Shown: piece after piece, positions 52,736 through 58,703 of the stretch
Layout of the letters: the number at the start of each line of letters is the position of its first letter
Numbering within the stretch: position 1 is the first letter of the stretch
Assembly (NCBI GenBank): GCA_005473895.2
Contig: SRJI02000026.1
Span: 1 to 58,703 of the forward strand
Length of the DNA stretch: 58,703 nucleotides
Reading direction: 5' to 3'
From: Carideicomes alvinocaridis
GTDB taxonomy: Bacteria; Pseudomonadota; Alphaproteobacteria; Rhodobacterales; Rhodobacteraceae
Position numbers and translations under genes: made by a program
Notes under the pieces: model-generated
What the model was told of the DNA's origin: nothing
Databases searched by the model: none
What the model saw: only the letters and a program-made list of their open reading frames with translations

Positions 52736-53491
52736 ATGTCCATTCTCGAAGTCAAGGACGTGAACAAGCGCTTCGGCGGGCTGCAGGCGCTGAGCCACGT
52801 CAACCTGTCGGTGGCGGAGAACAGCGTTCACGCCATCATCGGGCCCAACGGCGCGGGCAAATCCACGCTGCTCAACTGCCTGGTGGGCAAGCTCATCCCC
52901 GATACCGGCTCGGTCATGTTCGACGGCCAGTCGGTGCTGGGGCGCAAACCCTACGAGATCAACCAGATGGGCATCGCCCGCGTCTTCCAGACGCCCGAGA
53001 TCTTCGGCGACCTCACGGTGATCGAGAACGTGCTGATCCCCTGTTTCGCCAAGCGCGACGGCACCTACCGGATGCATGCCTTCGAGCAGGTCCGGCGCGA
53101 GCGTGCGCTGGTCGAGGAAGCCGAGCACATGCTGGAAGACGTCAACATGCAGGACAAGCGCGACATGCACGCGGCCTCGATGTCCCGCGGTGACAAGCGG
53201 CGGCTGGAGATGGCCATGTGCCTCGTGCAGCAGCCGCGGCTCCTGCTGCTGGACGAGCCCACCGCCGGCATGGCCCGGGCAGATACCAACAACACGATCG
53301 ACCTGCTCAAGGAGATCAAGCAGAAGCGCGACATCACCATGTGCATCATCGAGCACGACATGCACGTGGTCTTCTCGCTCGCCGACCGGATCACCGTGCT
53401 GGCCCAGGGCACGCCGCTGGTCGAGGACGTGCCCGAGAACATCAAGGGCCATCCCAAGGTGCAGGAAGCCTATCTCGGGGAGGCCGCATGA
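52736..53491 (+). CDS. Liv-type ABC transporter ATP-binding protein (LivG family)
   Basis: A 251-aa ATPase. Walker A is IIGPNGAGKSTLLN, with the signature motif SRGDKRRLEMAMCL, a non-canonical form of LSGGQ. Walker B is LLLLDEPTAGMA and the switch His is in MCIIEHDMHVVF. The start at 52736 (MSILEVKDV) has AAGGAG. It follows LivM by 10 bp. The substitution SRGDKRR for the usual SGGQ is typical of some LivG proteins and of amide-type transporters. Confidence 0.95.
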   Translation: MSILEVKDVNKRFGGLQALSHVNLSVAENSVHAIIGPNGAGKSTLLNCLVGKLIPDTGSVMFDGQSVLGRKPYEINQMGIARVFQTPEIFGDLTVIENVLIPCFAKRDGTYRMHAFEQVRRERALVEEAEHMLEDVNMQDKRDMHAASMSRGDKRRLEMAMCLVQQPRLLLLDEPTAGMARADTNNTIDLLKEIKQKRDITMCIIEHDMHVVFSLADRITVLAQGTPLVEDVPENIKGHPKVQEAYLGEAA

Positions 53492-53564
53492 CACAGCGCC
53501 ACGCCCGCCGGGCCGGGCTCACCGCGCCCCACGCCTCATCCGCCCCTTCCGCGAGGATTGCAGA

Positions 53565-54320
53565 ATGAACACCCGTCCCGATTTCTCACGTCACGCCAAC
53601 CGGGCCGAGACCGCGCCGGCCTTCCTGTCGGTCTGGGACATGCATTCCTATTACGGCGAGAGCTACATCGTGCAGGGCGTGAGCTTCAACGTCCACGAGG
53701 GCGAGATCGTGGCGCTGCTGGGCCGCAACGGCGCCGGCAAGACGACCACGCTGCGCTCCATCGCGCGGCTGGGCGACCCGCAGGTGCAGCATGGCGAGAT
53801 CTGGCTCGATCACCAGCCGCTGCACAACATGAAAAGCCACGAGGCCGCCGTGGCGGGCTTGGGCCTCGTGCCCGAGGATCGCCGCATCATCGCGGGGCTC
53901 ACGGTGGAGGAGAACCTGCAGCTCGCCCAGATCATGCCGCCGGTGGGCTGGTCGCTGGAACGGCTCTACGAGCTTTTCCCGCGGCTCGGCGAACGCCGCA
54001 AGCAGGAGGGCGTGACGCTCTCGGGCGGCGAACAGCAGATGCTGGCGATTGCCCGGGCGCTGGCGCGCGACATCAAGCTGCTGCTGCTCGACGAGCCCTA
54101 CGAGGGGCTGGCCCCTGTGATCGTGGACGAGATCGAAAAGACGCTCCGCATCATCAAGGAACAGGGCATGACCACCATCCTGGTGGAGCAGAACGCCGTG
54201 CGTGCGCTGCAGCTCGCGGACCGGGCGATCATCCTCGATACCGGCTCCATCGTCTTCGACGGCACCGCCGCCGAGGTGCTGGAGAACGAGGAACTGCGCG
54301 CGGAATACCTCGCCATCTGA
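53565..54320 (+). CDS. Liv-type ABC transporter ATP-binding protein (LivF family)
   Basis: A 251-aa LivF-like ATPase. The Walker A is [15 protein letters not shown], the signature is [15 protein letters not shown], Walker B is [16 protein letters not shown] and the switch His is replaced by Gln in [12 protein letters not shown], as is usual for LivF. The start at 53565 has GCGAGGATTGCAG. A 74-bp spacer separates it from livG. The N-terminal 22 residues ([16 protein letters not shown]...) are an unusual extension before the ABC domain. Confidence 0.93.
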   Translation: MNTRPDFSRHANRAETAPAFLSVWDMHSYYGESYIVQGVSFNVHEGEIVALLGRNGAGKTTTLRSIARLGDPQVQHGEIWLDHQPLHNMKSHEAAVAGLGLVPEDRRIIAGLTVEENLQLAQIMPPVGWSLERLYELFPRLGERRKQEGVTLSGGEQQMLAIARALARDIKLLLLDEPYEGLAPVIVDEIEKTLRIIKEQGMTTILVEQNAVRALQLADRAIILDTGSIVFDGTAAEVLENEELRAEYLAI

Positions 54321-54420
54321 ACCCGTTCCGTCCCCGGCCCTGCCAGAGGACCGCTTGCACCTTGCCGCGCGGGGGCGGTACAGATCCGACCGAAGGCACC
54401 TGACAGGAGGAGGGGGTCCC

Positions 54421-56367
<1,947 letters not shown>

Positions 56368-56392
56368 GGCGCGGAGCCATGGCAGCATGAGG

Positions 56393-56419
56393 GGGTCGCC
56401 CGGCCGGGCGGCCCCTTTT
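56393..56419 (+). terminator. Terminator after acs
   Basis: GGGTCGCCC (56393-56401) and GGGCGGCCC (56406-56414) pair (with one T-G) around a GGCC loop, followed by CTTTTC. It lies 26 bp past the acs stop. Confidence 0.8.
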
Positions 56420-56539
56420 CGCATGCGCGGCGGGGTTGTCGGGCACAACCGTTCACGAGAGCGTGCGCACGACTTTCCCAACAACCTCCGCGAGTTAGGC
56501 TCATACTTGGCTGGGGGCCATAGTTGTGAGGAGCAACCA

Positions 56540-57283
56540 ATGACCAAGTTCAGACCGGCCACCCTCTTGGCAACCGCAGCCATCCTCGTTCCCCTTTCGG
56601 CCCAGTCCCAGGACGTGGGCGTCGGTGTCAGCGTCGGCGGGGTGGACGCCTCTGTCGGCGCCTCCGTCGGCGATGGCGTGGACGCGGGCGTCGACGCCTC
56701 GGTCGGTGGATCGGATGGCGTGGATGCCGGGGTGGATGCCTCCGTCGGCGGCTCGGACTCGAGCAGCGGTGGAGGCGGAATCGACGCCTCCGTCGATGCC
56801 TCCATCGGCGGCAGCGGTGGCTCCGGCGATAGCGGGGGGTCCGGAGGCTCTGGCGACGGCGGAGGCACCGGAGGCACCGGCGATAGCGGAAGCACCGGGG
56901 GGACCGGCGGCACGGGTGACAGTGGCGGCACCGGTGGGACCGGCGGCACGGGTGACAGTGGCGGCACCGGGGGGACCGGCACGGGAGACACCGGTTCGGC
57001 GGCCAACAGCAATGCCAATGCCAATGCCGTGTCGCGCAATGCCGCCCCCGAGTTCATGGAAGAGGCCGTCACCGGCAAGCTCGCCGTGTCCTCGGACGGG
57101 CGCCCGATCGGCGTGGTCACCGGCCTGTCGCTCTACGGCGACCGCTACATGCTGAACCTCGACCTGCTCGACACGCTGGACACCAACCGCCAGAGCGCGG
57201 GCGTCGTGCTGTCCGGCCGGCCCGGTAATGGCGAGATGATCGAGCTGGGGCTCAGCCTGCGGCAATTCCTCGCCGGGCTCTGA
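56540..57283 (+). CDS. Secreted Gly/Thr/Asp-repeat protein with C-terminal PRC-like domain
   Basis: A 247-aa protein; the start at 56540 has GAGGAGC upstream. A signal peptide (LLATAAILVPLSAQSQ) is followed by degenerate VDASVGGSDGVDAG-type repeats (about 25-90) and then GDSGGTGGTGGT-type repeats (about 95-160). The C-terminal 85 residues are different: FMEEAVTGKLAVSSDGRPIGVVTGLSLYGDRYMLNLDLLD... resembles a PRC-barrel-like domain. The repeats are low-complexity, acidic and unlike other genes here, so this is probably an exported or surface protein. Function unknown. Confidence 0.8.
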   Translation: MTKFRPATLLATAAILVPLSAQSQDVGVGVSVGGVDASVGASVGDGVDAGVDASVGGSDGVDAGVDASVGGSDSSSGGGGIDASVDASIGGSGGSGDSGGSGGSGDGGGTGGTGDSGSTGGTGGTGDSGGTGGTGGTGDSGGTGGTGTGDTGSAANSNANANAVSRNAAPEFMEEAVTGKLAVSSDGRPIGVVTGLSLYGDRYMLNLDLLDTLDTNRQSAGVVLSGRPGNGEMIELGLSLRQFLAGL

Positions 57284-57431
57284 ACCTTTCGCACCTGACG
57301 TGAGATCGACCACCGGGGGGTCGTCGCGCCCCGGTGGTTGCCCCGCCCGAGGCGCAGCTCCTCCGTTTACGGAGTCTTTACGACTCATGGCGCATGATCC
57401 GCCAAAGAACCCACTTTGCGGAGCATTCAAG

Positions 57432-57854
57432 ATGCCACCCATTGATATAGCCGGATCGGGCGGTTTGGCCGGTGGCCGTCCTCTCGCCTCCAATACCGGT
57501 ATCGCCCCCTCGCAGGCCGACCTTGCCGCGCGCGACCAGCCTTTGCGCGCTGTCGCCCCCGCCGCCCCCGCCTACGGGCGACAGGCCGTGACCCAGGGGC
57601 GCGAGGCCGAGGCGACCCGCCCCCGCACCGAACGGGCCGACCGGTCGATGATGCTGCATTCGCAATCCCTCGCCGCCGCCGTGCAGGAAGAGCTGCGCCT
57701 GCAACAGCGTCTCGCCGACCTGCGGGAATCCATCGAGGCGACGGAAAACCGCCTTCGCCAGATGCAGGAGTCGATGCAATCCTCGATCCCGCTGGCCAAG
57801 GTCGACAGCGGCAGCGCACCGGGCAGCACCTCGGGCAGCGCGCCGGCCGCCTGA
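57432..57854 (+). CDS. 140-aa hypothetical protein with coiled coil
   Basis: I prefer ATG 57432 (MPPIDIAGSGG), with GGAG eight bases upstream; ATG 57387 would add 15 residues. The N-terminal half is polar and disordered. At about 78-120 there is a helical coiled coil (LAAAVQEELRLQQRLADLRESIEATENRLRQMQESM), and the tail is Ser/Gly/Ala-rich. No known family. Codon use fits neighbours. Confidence 0.65.
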   Translation: MPPIDIAGSGGLAGGRPLASNTGIAPSQADLAARDQPLRAVAPAAPAYGRQAVTQGREAEATRPRTERADRSMMLHSQSLAAAVQEELRLQQRLADLRESIEATENRLRQMQESMQSSIPLAKVDSGSAPGSTSGSAPAA

Positions 57855-58498
57855 GCACCCCACCGGGCCTCGCGGCCTGACGCGGCGCCGCCTCACAGCC
57901 TTTCCCGGGTGGGCCCCATGAGCCCGCCGACTCCGGGTCTTCGCGACATGAGACGGCAGCGGGCGGGATGCCCTCCACGGCCTCGCTCACGGCCCACGGG
58001 ACCGCCCTGACGGCACCGCTCCGCACTCCGCGTCGCTGCTCACTGCCCACCGCTCACGGCTTCGCCCACCGCGTCGCTGCCCGGCGCCCGCCACTTCCCC
58101 GCTGAGCGCCCGCCGCGTCCCCGCTCAGTCCCCGCTGACCGCTGACCACTGACCACTGACCACTGACCACTGACCACTGACCACTGACCACTGACCACTG
58201 ACCACTGACCACTGAAGCGAGCCTTTCCCCGCTCTTGCCGAACATCCAGAACGTATCCGGCGAGAGGTACGAAAACTCCGCCACCACCTGCGACCGACCG
58301 CGGCGCGTTCACCTCCCACCGCCACGGTGGCCCCCGCAGGCCCCTCCTGATCCGACCGACCCGCGCCATCACCCCGTCCTGCCCGGCGCGGCGCCGTGCC
58401 GAGCCTGCTTTTCACCGCCGCACCCATGGCCTATAAGCGGGACCAACCCGGGCCAGCAGGCACAACCGGGAGCAACGGGCGGAACAGAGGTCGACCAG
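57855..58498. other. Non-coding region with minisatellite upstream of accB
   Basis: About 640 bp without a gene. It is GC-rich, with the repeat array described next, and several GCTGAC/CGCTCA-like variants before it (58001-58142). The accB promoter is expected between 58220 and 58490. I see no clear terminator for the upstream gene. Confidence 0.5.
58136..58212. repeat. Tandem 7-bp repeat, TGACCAC x10 plus one variant
   Basis: One TGACCGC unit (58136-58142) is followed by ten perfect TGACCAC units (58143-58212), then TGAAGCG. The 7-bp period does not preserve a codon frame, so it is not a coding repeat. Arrays like this change copy number easily by slippage. Confidence 0.95.
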
Positions 58499-58703
58499 AT
58501 GACGAACCAGAAACACGAAGACGATGTGGCCTTCATCCAGGCCCTCGCGGAATTGCTGCGGGCCAACGACCTGACGGAGCTTCAGGTCAAGCGCGAATAC
58601 GGCGAGGACGACTCGCTCAACGTGCGGGTCAGCCGCCAGACCGTCCTTGCCCCCGCGCCGCAGCCCGCTGCGCCGGCCCCGGCCGCCCCCGCGGCCCCCG
58701 CCG
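58499..58703 (+). CDS. accB: Acetyl-CoA carboxylase biotin carboxyl carrier protein, N-terminal part
   Basis: The first 68 codons of BCCP; the rest lies beyond the window. The N-terminal helix (EDDVAFIQALAELLRANDLTELQVKREYGEDDSLNVRVSR) is typical of AccB, followed by the start of the Ala/Pro-rich linker ([14 protein letters not shown]...). The biotinyl domain with its Lys is not yet reached. accC usually follows. The expected function is carrying biotin in the carboxylation that makes malonyl-CoA. Confidence 0.9.
   Translation, partial: MTNQKHEDDVAFIQALAELLRANDLTELQVKREYGEDDSLNVRVSRQTVLAPAPQPAAPAPAAPAAPA

Noticed and set aside
58136-58212. Possible CRISPR array
   Set aside because: The unit is only 7 bp and has no unique spacers; this is a simple minisatellite.

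Overview
This 58.7 kb window is GC-rich chromosomal DNA (mid to high 60s % GC by eye) with strong G/C preference at third codon positions. It most likely comes from a Rhodobacterales alphaproteobacterium (Roseobacter/Paracoccaceae type). Supporting evidence is the B12-dependent class II ribonucleotide reductase, a GapR (DUF2312) protein, a VCBS-like/Hint protein, a divergent polysaccharide deacetylase with a long acidic linker, an FnrL-type box, and the trpE...trpGDC-moaC-moeA layout. I see no rRNA, CRISPR array, transposase or prophage. Two tRNA genes are present, Pro-UGG and Thr-UGU.

Layout. 1-5.9 kb: C-terminal part of a membrane-anchored low-complexity protein, dgt, an A-type Fe-S carrier, a two-gene unit made of a 76-residue peptide with three FSSGC repeats and a 369-residue unknown protein, and xthA. 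5.9-11.4 kb: YeiH exporter with a divergent LysR regulator, an SSS symporter with a tiny membrane partner, DUF421 and VOC proteins, and a small basic protein. 11.6-18.7 kb: nrdJ with an NrdR-like box, tRNA-Pro, DUF192, a double cold-shock protein, pdxH and fabI. 18.7-32.5 kb: LysE exporter, gpt, an aminotransferase, ppiD-trpE, a PilZ protein, the polysaccharide deacetylase, and the overlapping operon trpG-trpD-trpC-moaC-moeA. 32.5-40.9 kb: Hint protein, a gene-poor stretch, tRNA-Thr, a ferric-iron-type permease, small conserved proteins, and a FadB/FadJ-like enzyme. 40.9-43.6 kb: a sulfur operon (split YeeE/YedE pair plus a rhodanese-like/DUF442 enzyme) behind a perfect FNR box, then a FliM/FliN-domain protein. 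43.7-56.4 kb: a minus-strand sensory block (solute-symporter histidine kinase, small membrane protein, single-domain response regulator, ScfR/RamB-type regulator), divergent from a Liv-type ABC transporter operon that ends with acs. 56.5-58.7 kb: a Gly/Thr/Asp-repeat secreted protein, a small coiled-coil protein, a 7-bp minisatellite, and the start of accB.

Two blocks stand out. The first is the FSSGC peptide plus its partner (3.48-4.89 kb): the identical Cys-terminated motif recurs exactly every 20 residues and ends the protein, an architecture like that of modified-peptide (RiPP) precursors. No textbook maturase is encoded beside it. The second is the 43.7-56.4 kb region, which reads as one short-chain-acid (probably acetate) sensing, uptake and activation module. 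Its two halves share a 220-bp intergenic region carrying two perfect inverted repeats.

All calls come from reading the sequence. No database search was run, so family names rest on recognised motifs and context.
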